From Pseudomonas gozinkensis (lineage in GTDB: Bacteria > Pseudomonadota > Gammaproteobacteria > Pseudomonadales > Pseudomonadaceae), in NCBI RefSeq assembly GCF_014863585.1, contig NZ_CP062253.1, positions 1,266,501-1,330,500 on the forward strand: a DNA stretch of 64,000 nucleotides, given 5' to 3'. Below are positions 28,483 through 38,680 of the stretch, one piece after another (within the stretch, counting starts at the first letter, position 1; the number at the start of each line of letters is the position of its first letter). Below the pieces are notes generated by a model, which was not told where the DNA came from, did no database searches, and was given only the letters and a program-made list of their open reading frames with translations. Made by a program: the position numbers and the translations under genes.

Positions 28483-29271
28483 TTAGTTCGAGCTGACAGC
28501 CGAACGCGGCATCACCGGCTGGTTGTCGTTGGAAATGGTCACTTCCACCCGACGGTTCATTGCACGGCCCGAGACGCTGCCGTTATCCGCGACCGGGTAT
28601 TCCTTGCCGTAGCCCTGCACCACGATGCGCGACGGGTCGACGCCCATCTTGATCAGTGCAACCTGCACCGAAGTCGCGCGGCGCTCGGACAGCGACTGGT
28701 TGTAGTTCGCCGCGCCGGTGCTGTCGGTGTAGCCCTCGACGATCACCTTGCGGTCAGGGTTTTCCTGGAGGAATTGCGCCAGTTTGTTGATGTTCACCAG
28801 GCCGCTGGATTTCAGGTCGGCCTTGTTGGTGGCGAACAGCACGTCACCGAAGGTCACCAAAGTACCGCGATCGGTCTGCTTGGCGTTGAGGCTGTCCTGC
28901 AGCTGCTTGATCTGCTGATCGCGAGCGTCCAGACGGGCCTGGGCACGTTGGGCAGCGGCGTTCTTCAGATTGTTTTCAGCGGTGCGCAGGGCGATGGTCT
29001 GCTTGGCCACTTCCACGCGCTGATTGGTCAGGTAGGCCAGTTGGTCGACCTTGGCAGCGTCTTGCTTGTCCAGGTAAGCCTTGTCGGCCTTGTCCAGGTA
29101 ATCACTGGCATCCTTGGTTTCCAGCGCTGCGACTTTGCTGGCCTGCGGGTTGGCCTGCAGGCCGGCGTAGTTGGTGCGCGCCTGTTCCAGGTTCGGGTTC
29201 GGCGGCGTCGAGCAGGCAGCCAGGGCAACGCTTGCGGCCAGGAGAGCGGGGATCATCAGTTGTTTACGCAT
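28483..29271 (-). CDS. lptF: OmpA-family outer membrane lipoprotein (LptF-like)
   Basis: A 262-residue lipoprotein: lipobox LAAC (cysteine at residue 20), a DUF4398-type helical coiled-coil region (about 25-130, rich in Ala, Gln and Lys), and a C-terminal OmpA/Pal-like peptidoglycan-binding domain (about 140-245; VEGYTDSTG, SERRA and GRAMNRRVEV). It would anchor the outer membrane to peptidoglycan. The position and structure match P. aeruginosa LptF (lipotoxin F; not the LPS transporter of the same name). It sits downstream of a smaller DUF4398 lipoprotein on the same strand, and ends at a strong terminator. Confidence 0.85.
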   Translation of the reverse strand: MRKQLMIPALLAASVALAACSTPPNPNLEQARTNYAGLQANPQASKVAALETKDASDYLDKADKAYLDKQDAAKVDQLAYLTNQRVEVAKQTIALRTAENNLKNAAAQRAQARLDARDQQIKQLQDSLNAKQTDRGTLVTFGDVLFATNKADLKSSGLVNINKLAQFLQENPDRKVIVEGYTDSTGAANYNQSLSERRATSVQVALIKMGVDPSRIVVQGYGKEYPVADNGSVSGRAMNRRVEVTISNDNQPVMPRSAVSSN

Positions 29272-29326
29272 AATCGTTCGTCCTTTCTATCGATAAGAGT
29301 TTCAGCCTTGCGGTCGGGATGCGCGC

Positions 29327-29731
29327 TTACTGCACGGTGCGCTGACTTTCCTGACGCAGTTCCTGAACACCTTTCTGGGAATCCTTCACAGCTTGTTCGG
29401 CTTTCATCGCCTGAGCCTTGCGTTCAGCGACGCGGGCGTCCCACTCGGCCTGTTCGGACAATGTGCGGGCCTCGTCATACTTCTTGTCGTGCATGGCAAT
29501 TTCGGCTTGTTTGAGCTTGTCCTGGGCCTGCTTCATTTCCACGGCGGCGAATTCGGTACCGCCGGCGCTGACCGCACTGTTGACCGCCGATTGGGTCACG
29601 GCGTACTGCTCGGTCGGTGGATTGCCGGCGCAACCGGCCAGCACGAAGCTGGTGCCGATGGCCAGGGCGGCCAGTTTCAGACCGCGCAGGTGGGAGAACG
29701 AGGTTTGGGTCTTCATGGTCTTCAACTCCAT
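29327..29731 (-). CDS. DUF4398 lipoprotein
   Basis: A 134-residue lipoprotein with lipobox VLAGC and a helical, coiled-coil-prone mature domain (repeated MKQAQDKLKQAE-like heptads) of the DUF4398 family. The start ATG at 29731 has AAGGAG seven bases upstream; the internal ATG at 29716 also has a GGAG. It is followed 55 bases later by the larger OmpA-fused DUF4398 lipoprotein, which shares its N-terminal domain type, so the pair may form one envelope complex. Confidence 0.85.
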   Translation of the reverse strand: MELKTMKTQTSFSHLRGLKLAALAIGTSFVLAGCAGNPPTEQYAVTQSAVNSAVSAGGTEFAAVEMKQAQDKLKQAEIAMHDKKYDEARTLSEQAEWDARVAERKAQAMKAEQAVKDSQKGVQELRQESQRTVQ

Positions 29732-29989
29732 TGGTTAACTCCTTGGAAGCTTCGAAATCCATCCTGGTAGCGGAGCCGCAACCGTCATGTGCAAGTGCGT
29801 TTTGAAACGCTCGTTCCAGGCGTGGTTACCTGTTCCGACCGAAGGCATTTTTCAAAAGTTCAGAAAAGATGGCTCATCGCCAAAAAATATTCTGACCGAA
29901 TGGACAGGGCTCTAAACCGGGAACTTTGGCGGTTTTGAGCGGTACGCGCGGGCAGAAATGGAATAGAGCTGGAGGGGGAAACAGCTCCC
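29732..29989. other. Gene-free upstream region
   Basis: About 260 bases before the REPIN at 29990. It holds no credible open frame. It probably contains the promoter of the DUF4398 lipoprotein operon; no box could be assigned with confidence. Confidence 0.4.
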
Positions 29990-30078
29990 TGTGGGAGCTG
30001 GCTTGCCAGCGATGAGGCCATCAAATTCAATACATCTGTGATTGAGCTGACGCCATCGCGGGCAAGCCCGCTCCCACA
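29990..30078. repeat. REPIN, mixed stem types
   Basis: The left unit (29990-30013) has the TGGCTTGCCA stem; the inverted right unit (30055-30078) has the GGGCTTGCCC stem in reverse. Confidence 0.9.
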
Positions 30079-30098
30079 GTTTTTGAGATGTCCAGAGA

Positions 30099-30443
30099 TC
30101 AGTGTTTCTGCTTGCCGGCAGCAGCGGAGAGGTCTTGCAAGTGCCTTCTTGATAGCGCGAGAAAACGCGGTGTCGGACCGACGTCTTCATACAGCGGATC
30201 GCCTTCCTCATCAGTGGCCACCACCGTCGAACCTTTCACATACGGCAGGCTCGCTTCGAACTCTTCGAGGGCGGCGCCGATCAGCTCGCCGAGCAGTTCC
30301 TCGGCATGGCGTTTGGGGTACATCTCGGCAATTGCCGCCAGCCGTGCGGCAGCTTCCACATCCAGATGAATCGTGTAGCCGGTATCGGTCAGGCGACCCT
30401 TGGCGGTTTCTTCCCAATGCTGGGCGAGTTCACGGATTTTCAT
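30099..30443 (-). CDS. Hypothetical protein next to ppc
   Basis: A 114-residue soluble acidic protein with an N-terminal helix-rich part (MKIRELAQHWE) and a central MYPKRHAEELLGELIGAALEEFE helix pair. The ATG at 30443 has GAGG five bases upstream; a GTG at 30461 is an alternative. It is divergent from ppc, as the corresponding gene is in other pseudomonads. I do not recognise a function. The 214 bases to ppc hold the divergent promoters, but none was assigned. Confidence 0.75.
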   Translation of the reverse strand: MKIRELAQHWEETAKGRLTDTGYTIHLDVEAAARLAAIAEMYPKRHAEELLGELIGAALEEFEASLPYVKGSTVVATDEEGDPLYEDVGPTPRFLALSRRHLQDLSAAAGKQKH

Positions 30444-30657
30444 AAAAACCTCATGTCGCACCTGCTCATGGCAGGTCTTGGTGAGTGTCCGGCGTCAGCC
30501 GGCGGCAAGCCGTTGTGGGGCTTACCCTTGAGACTAGCTTCAACCCTCAAGGTTTAAAGTCCCTTCGTCGTCTGCTTGTAAGAAGCGCCCCAGAGCGGCA
30601 CTCTCTGTTCATCCACTCACTTGCGATCCGTCACCGATTACTGCTGGAGAGATGCTG

Positions 30658-33288
30658 ATGACCGATATTGATGCACGCTTGCGCGAAGACGTTCACCTGC
30701 TCGGTGAGCTGTTGGGCAACACCATCCGTGACCAGTACGGCGAGGCGTTTCTCGACAAGATCGAGCAGATCCGCAAGGGCGCCAAGGCCGACCGGCGCGG
30801 CTCGATGGACGCCGAACTCAGCGCCAGCCTCAATCAATTGAGCGAAGACGAACTGCTGCCGGTGGCACGGGCCTTCAACCAGTTTCTCAACCTGGCGAAC
30901 ATCGCCGAGCAGTACCAGCTCATCCATCGCCGCGAAGAGACCCAGGCCGCACCGTTCGAATCCCGCGTACTGCCGGAATTGCTCGCCCGCCTGCGCAACG
31001 AAGGGCACAGCGCCGAATCCCTGGCGCGGCAACTGGCGCGGCTGGAAATCGAACTGGTGCTCACCGCGCACCCGACCGAAGTGGCCCGCCGCACGCTGAT
31101 CCAGAAGTACGACGCGATCGCCGCGCAACTGGCGGCTCAGGATCACCGCGACCTGACCACAGCCGAGCGCGAGCAGATCCACAACACCCTGCAACGTTTG
31201 ATCGCCGAAGCCTGGCACACCGAAGAAATCCGCCGCACCCGCCCGACCCCGGTGGACGAAGCCAAGTGGGGTTTTGCGGTGATCGAGCATTCGCTGTGGC
31301 AGGCGATTCCCAACCATATGCGCAAGGCCGATCAGGCGCTGTTCGCCGCCACTGGCCTGCGTTTGCCACTGGAAGCTGCACCGATCCGCTTCGCTTCGTG
31401 GATGGGCGGCGACCGGGACGGCAACCCGAATGTCACCGCTGCGGTGACGCGTGAAGTATTGCTGCTGGCGCGCTGGATGGCGGCGGATCTGTACCTGCGT
31501 GACGTCGATCACCTGGCCGCCGAACTGTCGATGCAGCAAGCCAGCGAAGCGCTCAAGGCCCGGGCCGGCGACAGTGCCGAGCCGTATCGCGCAGTGCTCA
31601 AACAATTGCGCGAACGGCTGCGTGCCACACGCAACTGGGCCCATGCATCGCTGACCGCGACCACGCCGGCGCCGGCCGATGTGCTGCACAACAATCGTGA
31701 CCTGCTCGATCCGCTGGAACTGTGTTTCAACTCGCTGCACGAGTGCGGCATGGGCGTGATCGCGGACGGTCCGTTGCTCGATTGCCTGCGTCGGGCCGTG
31801 ACCTTCGGCCTGTTCCTGGTGCGCCTCGATGTGCGTCAGGACTCGTCGCGCCACAGCGCGGCCATGACCGAAATCACCGATTACCTCGGCCTCGGCAAGT
31901 ACGAAGAGTGGGACGAAGAACAGCGCATCAGCTTCCTGACTCGCGAACTGCAAAACCGTCGGCCGTTGCTGCCGGCGCATTTCAAACCCTCGGCCGACAC
32001 CGCCGAAGTGCTCGCCACCTGCAAGGAAATCGCCGCTGCACCGGGCGCTTCGCTGGGCTCCTATGTGATCTCCATGGCCGGCGCTGCCTCCGATGTACTG
32101 GCGGTGCAATTGCTGCTCAAGGAATCCGGCGTCCTGCGGCCGATGCGCGTGGTGCCGCTGTTCGAAACCCTCGCCGACCTCGACAACGCAGGACCCGTGA
32201 TCGAACGCCTGTTGCTGCTGCCGGGTTACCGCGCGCGGCTGCAAGGCCCGCAGGAAGTGATGATCGGCTATTCCGACTCGGCCAAGGATGCTGGCACCAC
32301 CGCAGCGGCCTGGGCGCAATACCGGGCGCAGGAGCGGCTGGTGGAAATCTGTCGTGAGCAGCAAGTCGAACTGCTGCTTTTCCACGGTCGCGGTGGCACC
32401 GTGGGCCGTGGCGGTGGCCCGGCGCACGCGGCGATTCTGTCGCAGCCGCCCGGTTCGGTCGCCGGACGTTTCCGCACCACCGAGCAGGGGGAAATGATTC
32501 GATTCAAATTCGGCCTGCCGGACATCGCCGAGCAAAACCTCAATCTGTATCTGGCGGCAGTGCTGGAAGCGACCCTGTTGCCACCGCCGCCACCGACCCC
32601 CGAATGGCGCCATCTGATGGATGAGCTGGCCGCCGACGGTGTCGCTGCTTACCGCGCGGTGGTGCGGGAAAATCCGCAGTTCGTCGAGTATTTCCGCCAG
32701 TCCACGCCAGAGCAGGAGTTGGGCCGTTTGCCGTTGGGCAGTCGTCCGGCCAAGCGTCGCGCCGGTGGTATTGAAAGTCTGCGGGCGATTCCGTGGATCT
32801 TCGGCTGGACCCAGACCCGCCTGATGCTGCCGGCCTGGCTCGGCTGGGAAACCGCGCTGAACAATGCGCTGGAGCGCGGCGAAGGCGAATTGCTGGGGCA
32901 GATGCGCGAGCAGTGGCCGTTCTTCCGCACGCGCATCGACATGCTGGAGATGGTGCTGGCCAAGGCCGACGCCGACATTGCGCTGTCCTACGACGAGCGT
33001 CTGGTGGAGTCGGACTTGCTGCCTTTGGGTGCGCACTTACGCGACCTATTGTCGCAGGCGTGTTCCGTAGTCCTCGGCCTGACCGGTCAGTCGCAGCTAC
33101 TGGCACATAGCCCGGACACCCTGGAATTCATCCGTCTGCGCAACACCTACCTCGACCCGCTGCATCTATTGCAGGCCGAGTTGCTGGCGCGTTCACGGCA
33201 GCAGAATGTCGAGCAGGGCAGCCCGGTGGAACAGGCGTTGCTGGTGTCTGTGGCGGGGATTGCCGCCGGTTTGCGAAATACCGGCTAA
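30658..33288 (+). CDS. ppc: Phosphoenolpyruvate carboxylase
   Basis: An 876-residue enzyme that carboxylates PEP to oxaloacetate to refill the TCA cycle. The catalytic histidine is in VLTAHPTEV (about residue 138). Other signatures are [22 protein letters not shown], the glycine-rich [14 protein letters not shown] loop (bicarbonate and phosphate binding), and the conserved C-terminal RNTG. The ATG at 30658 is chosen because GGAG lies eight bases upstream; the ATG at 30652 is only two bases from it. Length is normal for bacterial PEPC. Confidence 0.96.
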   Translation: MTDIDARLREDVHLLGELLGNTIRDQYGEAFLDKIEQIRKGAKADRRGSMDAELSASLNQLSEDELLPVARAFNQFLNLANIAEQYQLIHRREETQAAPFESRVLPELLARLRNEGHSAESLARQLARLEIELVLTAHPTEVARRTLIQKYDAIAAQLAAQDHRDLTTAEREQIHNTLQRLIAEAWHTEEIRRTRPTPVDEAKWGFAVIEHSLWQAIPNHMRKADQALFAATGLRLPLEAAPIRFASWMGGDRDGNPNVTAAVTREVLLLARWMAADLYLRDVDHLAAELSMQQASEALKARAGDSAEPYRAVLKQLRERLRATRNWAHASLTATTPAPADVLHNNRDLLDPLELCFNSLHECGMGVIADGPLLDCLRRAVTFGLFLVRLDVRQDSSRHSAAMTEITDYLGLGKYEEWDEEQRISFLTRELQNRRPLLPAHFKPSADTAEVLATCKEIAAAPGASLGSYVISMAGAASDVLAVQLLLKESGVLRPMRVVPLFETLADLDNAGPVIERLLLLPGYRARLQGPQEVMIGYSDSAKDAGTTAAAWAQYRAQERLVEICREQQVELLLFHGRGGTVGRGGGPAHAAILSQPPGSVAGRFRTTEQGEMIRFKFGLPDIAEQNLNLYLAAVLEATLLPPPPPTPEWRHLMDELAADGVAAYRAVVRENPQFVEYFRQSTPEQELGRLPLGSRPAKRRAGGIESLRAIPWIFGWTQTRLMLPAWLGWETALNNALERGEGELLGQMREQWPFFRTRIDMLEMVLAKADADIALSYDERLVESDLLPLGAHLRDLLSQACSVVLGLTGQSQLLAHSPDTLEFIRLRNTYLDPLHLLQAELLARSRQQNVEQGSPVEQALLVSVAGIAAGLRNTG

Positions 33289-33307
33289 GGTTTTCTGCGT
33301 GGGGCGG

Positions 33308-33333
33308 GGCACCCGGGGTTCGTGTCGGGTGCC
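33308..33333 (+). terminator. Terminator-like hairpin after ppc
   Basis: GGCACCCG (33308-33315) pairs with CGGGTGCC (33326-33333), followed by GTTTATT. The rest of the gap to adk (to 33576) shows no gene. Confidence 0.6.
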
Positions 33334-33477
33334 GTTTATTGGTCTTGGGAAAAATGCGGTCAGGCGACAGTTAATGATGGGGTTGCGACTTGGGGAACCG
33401 CGTCGCAAGGTCGCGCCGGGCGCCGGTTTCTCCGACTTTTGGCGTCTTGTGTGGGCGCAGCCTGCTGTGTATCTTGA

Positions 33478-34227
<750 letters not shown>

Positions 34228-34252
34228 AAAACCTGATCCGCTGCATCACCCA

Positions 34253-34270
34253 CGGCCCGCTTGCGGGCCG
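34253..34270 (+). terminator. Hairpin after adk
   Basis: CGGCCC (34253-34258) pairs with GGGCCG (34265-34270), with GCTTGC in the loop. A TTTATACTGG sequence (34278-34287) just after could be an extended -10 box for tsaB. Confidence 0.5.
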
Positions 34271-34320
34271 TAGTTGTTTATACTGGCGCACTTTTCCCCA
34301 CCTGATTTACGGACACATCG

Positions 34321-34995
34321 ATGAGCACCTTGCTGGCCCTGGACACCGCGACTGAAGCTTGCTCCGTTGCCTTGCTGCATGACGGCAAGGTCACGAGCCA
34401 TTACGAGGTGATCCCGCGCCTGCATGCGCAGAAACTGCTGCCGATGATCCAGCAACTGCTGGCCGACGCCGGCACTACCCTGCAAGCGGTGGACGCGATT
34501 GCCTTCGGTCGTGGCCCGGGCGCTTTCACCGGTGTGCGGATTGCCATCGGCGTGGTGCAAGGCCTGGCGTTTGCGCTGGATCGCCCGGTGTTGCCGGTGT
34601 CGAACCTGGCCGTGCTGGCGCAACGCGCTCATCGCGAGCACGGCGTGAGCCAGGTCGCGGGCGCCATCGATGCGCGGATGGATGAGGTGTACTGGGGCTG
34701 CTACCGCGAGACCGCAGGGGAGATGCGTCTTGTCGGCGCCGAGGCGGTGCTGCCGCCGGAAGTCGCCGCGCTGCCGGACGATGCTTCGGGTGACTGGTTC
34801 GGTGCCGGCACTGGTTGGGGCTATGGCGAACGCATCGCTGTAAACCTGACCGGGTCCGATGCAGGCATGCTGCCTCACGCGGAAGACCTGCTGACTCTCG
34901 CGCGATTTGCCTGGGAGCGCGGTGAAGCGATTCCGGCGGACGACGCCCAGCCGGTTTATCTGCGCGACAAAGTCGCCACCCCCAAGGCTCGTTGA
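34321..34995 (+). CDS. tsaB: tRNA threonylcarbamoyladenosine biosynthesis protein TsaB
   Basis: A 224-residue protein of the ASKHA fold that dimerises with TsaD in making t6A37 on ANN-decoding tRNAs. The N-terminus LLALDTATEACSVALL and the GRGPGAFTGVRIAIG motif (about 63-77) are characteristic. Length is normal. It follows adk, separated by a possible promoter. It is unlinked to other tsa genes here; the tcdA gene at 56094 acts later in the same pathway. Confidence 0.95.
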   Translation: MSTLLALDTATEACSVALLHDGKVTSHYEVIPRLHAQKLLPMIQQLLADAGTTLQAVDAIAFGRGPGAFTGVRIAIGVVQGLAFALDRPVLPVSNLAVLAQRAHREHGVSQVAGAIDARMDEVYWGCYRETAGEMRLVGAEAVLPPEVAALPDDASGDWFGAGTGWGYGERIAVNLTGSDAGMLPHAEDLLTLARFAWERGEAIPADDAQPVYLRDKVATPKAR

Positions 34996-35009
34996 TCCAT
35001 GCGAGATCC

Positions 35010-35099
35010 TGTGGGAGCGAGCTTGCTCGCGAATGCGGTGGGTCAGTCACCATCAATGGTGACCATACCCATGTTTTCGCGAGCAAGCTCGCTCCCACA
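35010..35099. repeat. REPIN
   Basis: Inverted REP units at 35010-35033 and 35076-35099, GAGCTTGCTC type. The remaining sequence to 35250 shows no gene. Confidence 0.92.
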
Positions 35100-35250
35100 A
35101 GTTCAGTGCTTGCCTCAACAAAGCCAATCGTCCGTTTCTAACCCCGCGCTTTAAACCTTTTGTCTTTTATGTGTTCTAGTTATCACTCGGCGATTTGCTA
35201 AGTCGGTCAGGTGCCGCTAAATTGCCATCATCGATACCGAGCATGACTTT

Positions 35251-35559
35251 ATGCGTATAGACGGCGTTTCCACTCATTCCTACCCCATCAAGCGCAAGCC
35301 TCGCAAAGGCAATCCGGCGCTGGATGAGTCCGTCGACGATATCGACGGCGAGCTGGAATTCCCGACCGAAGAGCAACTGGCTGCCCGTGCCGCCAAAGCC
35401 ACCGCCCAACGCCTGAGCAATCTGCCCGTCCGCCAACAAGACATGATTTATCACCGCGCGATGAAGAAAAGCGTGGCCATGGCCCTGGCCAGCTACCTGA
35501 GCACCGCCGGTTTTGTCGATTGGGATGCAGACGTGCTGGGCCTCGATCTGTACATCTGA
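35251..35559 (+). CDS. Small hypothetical protein upstream of DUF72 gene
   Basis: A 102-residue soluble protein with a basic N-terminus (PIKRKPRKG), an acidic middle (DESVDDIDGELEF) and an Ala-rich C-terminal helix. Its stop overlaps the DUF72 start by one base (TGATG), so the pair is coupled. No family was recognised, although the gene looks conserved in context. Confidence 0.8.
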   Translation: MRIDGVSTHSYPIKRKPRKGNPALDESVDDIDGELEFPTEEQLAARAAKATAQRLSNLPVRQQDMIYHRAMKKSVAMALASYLSTAGFVDWDADVLGLDLYI

Positions 35560-36419
35560 TGGATCTGCCTTACTACCTCGGTTGCCCGTCCTGGAGCGAA
35601 AACGCCTGGCGCGAGTATCTGTATCCGGTAGACGCCAAGACCTCCGACTTCCTCGGACTCTATTCGCAAGTATTCAACGCCGTGGAAGGCAACACGACCT
35701 TCTACGCCAGCCCCTCGCCGGCCACTGTGCAGCGCTGGGCCGAGGTGATGCCGCAACACTTTCGCTTCACCGCCAAGTTCCCCGGCGACATCAGCCACAG
35801 CGGCGACTTGCGCGATCAACTGACCGCCGCCGAAACCTTCCTCCAGTTGCTCAAGCCGCTCCGTGAGCGCGTCTCGCCAATGTGGCTGCAACTGTCGAAA
35901 AGCTTCACGCCGCACCGCTTGCCGGAGCTCGCCGCATTCATCGATGCGCTGGATTGTCCGCTGGCGGTGGAAGTGCGCCACGAGCAGTTCTTCGCCAAGG
36001 GTGAGAGTGAGCGACTGCTCAATCGCCTGTTACTGGATCGCGGCGTGGAGCGCATCTGTCTGGATCCGCGCGCACTGTTCAGTTGCCTCTCGACCGAGTC
36101 GTCGGTGATCCACGCCCAATCGAAAAAGCCCCGCGTACCAACGCGGCCGGCAGCATTCACTCAATTCCCGCAGGTACGCTTCATCGGCCATCCGGAGCTT
36201 GAGGCCAACGATCCGTTCCTGGTGCCGTGGGTGGCGAAGATCGCCGAGTGGATCGAAGAAGGCCGCACGCCGTACATCTTCCTGCACACCGCTGACAACC
36301 TCCTCGCGGCGAAGCTGGCGCAACGTTTTCACGCACAACTGATGCAACGTTTGCCTGGCCTGCGATCCTTGCCTGAGCTATACAGAGAACCCGCCGCCGA
36401 GCAACTTGGCCTGCTCTGA
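35559..36419 (+). CDS. DUF72 family protein (YecE-like)
   Basis: A 286-residue protein of the DUF72 family, a TIM-barrel fold of unknown biochemical role (E. coli YecE). Typical features are the N-terminal YLGCPSWSE, the GNTTFYA segment at about 46-52, and the FTAKFPGDISH region. The ATG at 35559 is set by the coupled overlap with the preceding gene. Confidence 0.88.
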   Translation: MDLPYYLGCPSWSENAWREYLYPVDAKTSDFLGLYSQVFNAVEGNTTFYASPSPATVQRWAEVMPQHFRFTAKFPGDISHSGDLRDQLTAAETFLQLLKPLRERVSPMWLQLSKSFTPHRLPELAAFIDALDCPLAVEVRHEQFFAKGESERLLNRLLLDRGVERICLDPRALFSCLSTESSVIHAQSKKPRVPTRPAAFTQFPQVRFIGHPELEANDPFLVPWVAKIAEWIEEGRTPYIFLHTADNLLAAKLAQRFHAQLMQRLPGLRSLPELYREPAAEQLGLL

Positions 36420-36451
36420 GGCGGATTTCTTTCCTGCCCAGGAGCCTGCCG

Positions 36452-37273
36452 ATGGACGCCCAAGCCCGCAAAGCCGAAACCTTCAAAGCCCTGCACGAAC
36501 GCCCCGGGATTTTCGTGATTCCCAATCCGTGGGATGCCGGTTCTGCGAAGATGCTCGCCAGTCTCGGCTATCAGGCGCTGGCGACCACCAGCGCCGGTTA
36601 TGCGTTTTCCCAGGGCAGGGCCGATGGCGCCCTGAGCCTCGACGATACGCTGGCCAATGTCCGGGCGATTGTCGCGGCTACTGATCTGCCGGTGGCGGTG
36701 GATCTGGAAAATGGCTTCGCCGATGCCCCGGCCGAATCAGCGCAGAGTTTGATCCGCGCAGCCGAGGCGGGCGCCGTGGGCGGCTCGATCGAAGATGCCA
36801 CGGGCCGGGAAGACTCGCCGATCTATTGCTTCGAACACGCGGTGGCGCGCATCGAAGCCGCCGTCGCTGCCGTGCGCACCTTGCCGTTTCCCTTCACCCT
36901 CACCGCCCGCGCGGAAAACTACCTGCACGGCAATCCCGATATCAACGACACCATCCGCCGTTTGCAGGCTTTTGCCGAAGCCGGCGCCGACGTGCTGTAC
37001 GCGCCGGGCCTGCGCACCGCCGAAGAAGTTCTGGCGGTGGTGCGCGCGGTGGCGCCGAAACCGGTCAATGTATTGATGTCCGGCGGCTTGAAACTGACGG
37101 TTCAGCAGCTCGAAGAAATGGGCGTGAAGCGGATCAGCACCGGTTCGGCGCTGGCACTGGCGGCGTTCGGCGAGTTTTTCCGCGCGGCGGAGGAAATCCA
37201 GCAGTCCGGCACGTTCACCTTCACCTCCCGTTCGATGCCGTACGCCAAGGCCAATCAATTTTTCAAGGGATGA
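36452..37273 (+). CDS. Isocitrate lyase/PEP mutase family enzyme
   Basis: A 273-residue enzyme of the PEP mutase/isocitrate lyase superfamily. Visible are the N-terminal FVIPNPWDAGSA motif, PVAVDLENGF (metal-binding acid), GGSIEDATG and the TLTARAENYL strand. It lacks the KKCGH-type cysteine loop of true isocitrate lyases, so 2-methylisocitrate lyase-like, oxaloacetate decarboxylase-like or C-P bond roles are all possible. The ATG at 36452 follows AGGAG. It overlaps the start of the next open frame by four bases at most. The actual substrate is unknown. Confidence 0.83.
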   Translation: MDAQARKAETFKALHERPGIFVIPNPWDAGSAKMLASLGYQALATTSAGYAFSQGRADGALSLDDTLANVRAIVAATDLPVAVDLENGFADAPAESAQSLIRAAEAGAVGGSIEDATGREDSPIYCFEHAVARIEAAVAAVRTLPFPFTLTARAENYLHGNPDINDTIRRLQAFAEAGADVLYAPGLRTAEEVLAVVRAVAPKPVNVLMSGGLKLTVQQLEEMGVKRISTGSALALAAFGEFFRAAEEIQQSGTFTFTSRSMPYAKANQFFKG

Positions 37274-37275
37274 GC

Positions 37276-37968
37276 ATGGGGCGCTGGCTGCTGTTGGCGG
37301 GGCTGCTGATCATCGGTGGCGGCCTGATCGGCGTCTGGCGCGGTTGGCTTGATGTGCCGCCGCAGTGGAACCCGTGGGCGCCGCTGGACGTGCAGGCGAC
37401 GCCCAACTGGCTCACAGGCTACAAGTTGATGCGCCTGCGCAGCGATCCGGCCTTGTGCGAGCAGGCGCTGGGCAGCTCCGGCCTGCGGGTTTCGCCACAG
37501 GCCGATAGTCCCGATGCCAAATGTCCGCTGATCGGCGCTTTGCGCGTGCAGGGCGGCGGGGTGGGGCTCAGCAGCAGCTTTCTCGCCAGTTGCCCGTTGG
37601 CCGTGGCGTTTGCGCTGTTCGAGCGCCACACGCTGCAACCGGCGGCGCAGCAGGTCTACGGACAGTCGGTGGCGCGGGTCGATCACCTCGGCAGCTTCGC
37701 CTGCCGCGACGTCTACAACCGCGAGAACGGCGCCCTCAGCCGCCATGCCAGCGCCGATGCGCTGGACATCGCCGGCTTCCGCCTGGCGGATGGTCGCGTA
37801 ATCAGCGTGCTGAAGGACTGGCCGAAGCAAAACCAGGACGCGCAGTTTTTACGTCAGGTGCGCGATGGTGCCTGCGAGGCGTTCAGTGTGGTGTTGAGTC
37901 CGGACTACAACACAGCCCATCGCAATCACTTTCATGTCGATGTCGGGCGCTGGAGCGTGTGTCGCTGA
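37276..37968 (+). CDS. Extensin-like protein (D-Ala-D-Ala peptidase fold)
   Basis: A 230-residue protein with a single N-terminal membrane anchor (about residues 4-22) and an extensin-like C-terminal domain of the M15-type peptidase fold. The zinc-ligand-like segments SRHASADALDIAG and NHFHVDV are present, as is a disulfide-ready set of cysteines (CEQA, CPLI, SCPLA, ACRD). It probably acts in the periplasm on cell-wall peptides. The ATG at 37276 follows AAGGG by six bases; an ATG at 37270 overlaps the previous stop. Confidence 0.82.
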   Translation: MGRWLLLAGLLIIGGGLIGVWRGWLDVPPQWNPWAPLDVQATPNWLTGYKLMRLRSDPALCEQALGSSGLRVSPQADSPDAKCPLIGALRVQGGGVGLSSSFLASCPLAVAFALFERHTLQPAAQQVYGQSVARVDHLGSFACRDVYNRENGALSRHASADALDIAGFRLADGRVISVLKDWPKQNQDAQFLRQVRDGACEAFSVVLSPDYNTAHRNHFHVDVGRWSVCR

Positions 37969-37972
37969 GGGA

Positions 37973-38587
37973 TCAGGCGGCGATGCGCAGGTTCTGCTGA
38001 ACGATCGGGCGCACCCAGCCGTTATCGAAGTCCAGGGCTTTCTGCTGCTCGAAGATTTCTTCCGGCGGGAACGGCGGGTAAGGCTGCAGCAGATCCAGGT
38101 CAAACTCGGCAATCGGCAGGTACAGCGGTTTTTTCTGCGGGGCTGGGCCCGGTTCCGGAATCGGCTGGCCGTTGTTGATCACGACCGGACGAACCCAGCT
38201 GCTGTCGAAATCCTGCTGCTTTTGCTGAGTCTTGATTTCTTCTGCCGGGAACGGAGGGTACGGCTCGGCCAGTGTCATGTCGATTTCGGCGATCGGCAGG
38301 AACAGTGGCTCCGGCGGACGCACCTCGGTTTTAACCACATCGCATTCACGCTGGCTGACGATGTGCGCATGCAGTTCGCTGCCGACGGTTGGTTCTTCAG
38401 GGCTTTGCAGATCGACCGGCGGGAAAGTGCCGCAGGCCGGCACCACATCACTCGATTGTTCGGCCAGTGCCTGGGCAAAGAAATCCTGCCACAGGTGGCT
38501 GACGCCGCCCAATGCTTGAGTGTTATGACGGCTGAAGTCGCCTGTGGGCGAAATGTAGCCAATCGATGTGGGAAGAATGCCTGACAT
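37973..38587 (-). CDS. Unknown protein with two 42-residue repeats
   Basis: A 204-residue soluble protein of unknown family. Its C-terminal half is an internal duplication: two units of about 42 residues, each with LxLPIAExD, then PYPPFPxEEI, then DFDxxWVRP. They are joined by a Pro/Gly-rich linker (about 138-150). The N-terminal third ([17 protein letters not shown]) has no recognised motif and no signal peptide is seen. It is convergent with the extensin-like gene, four bases away, and divergent from rsmJ, 93 bases away. Function cannot be assigned. Confidence 0.78.
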   Translation of the reverse strand: MSGILPTSIGYISPTGDFSRHNTQALGGVSHLWQDFFAQALAEQSSDVVPACGTFPPVDLQSPEEPTVGSELHAHIVSQRECDVVKTEVRPPEPLFLPIAEIDMTLAEPYPPFPAEEIKTQQKQQDFDSSWVRPVVINNGQPIPEPGPAPQKKPLYLPIAEFDLDLLQPYPPFPPEEIFEQQKALDFDNGWVRPIVQQNLRIAA

Positions 38588-38680
38588 TTTTTTCGGTTGA
38601 CGCTCAGCTCTGGCAAAATGCGCGTTGATTGGGTTATCGGCGGTTTTTGCCGATCCTTAACTTTTTTGAGCGTGTTTTCC

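Noticed and set aside
30631..33036. Minus-strand open frame of 801 codons
   Set aside because: Shadow of ppc.
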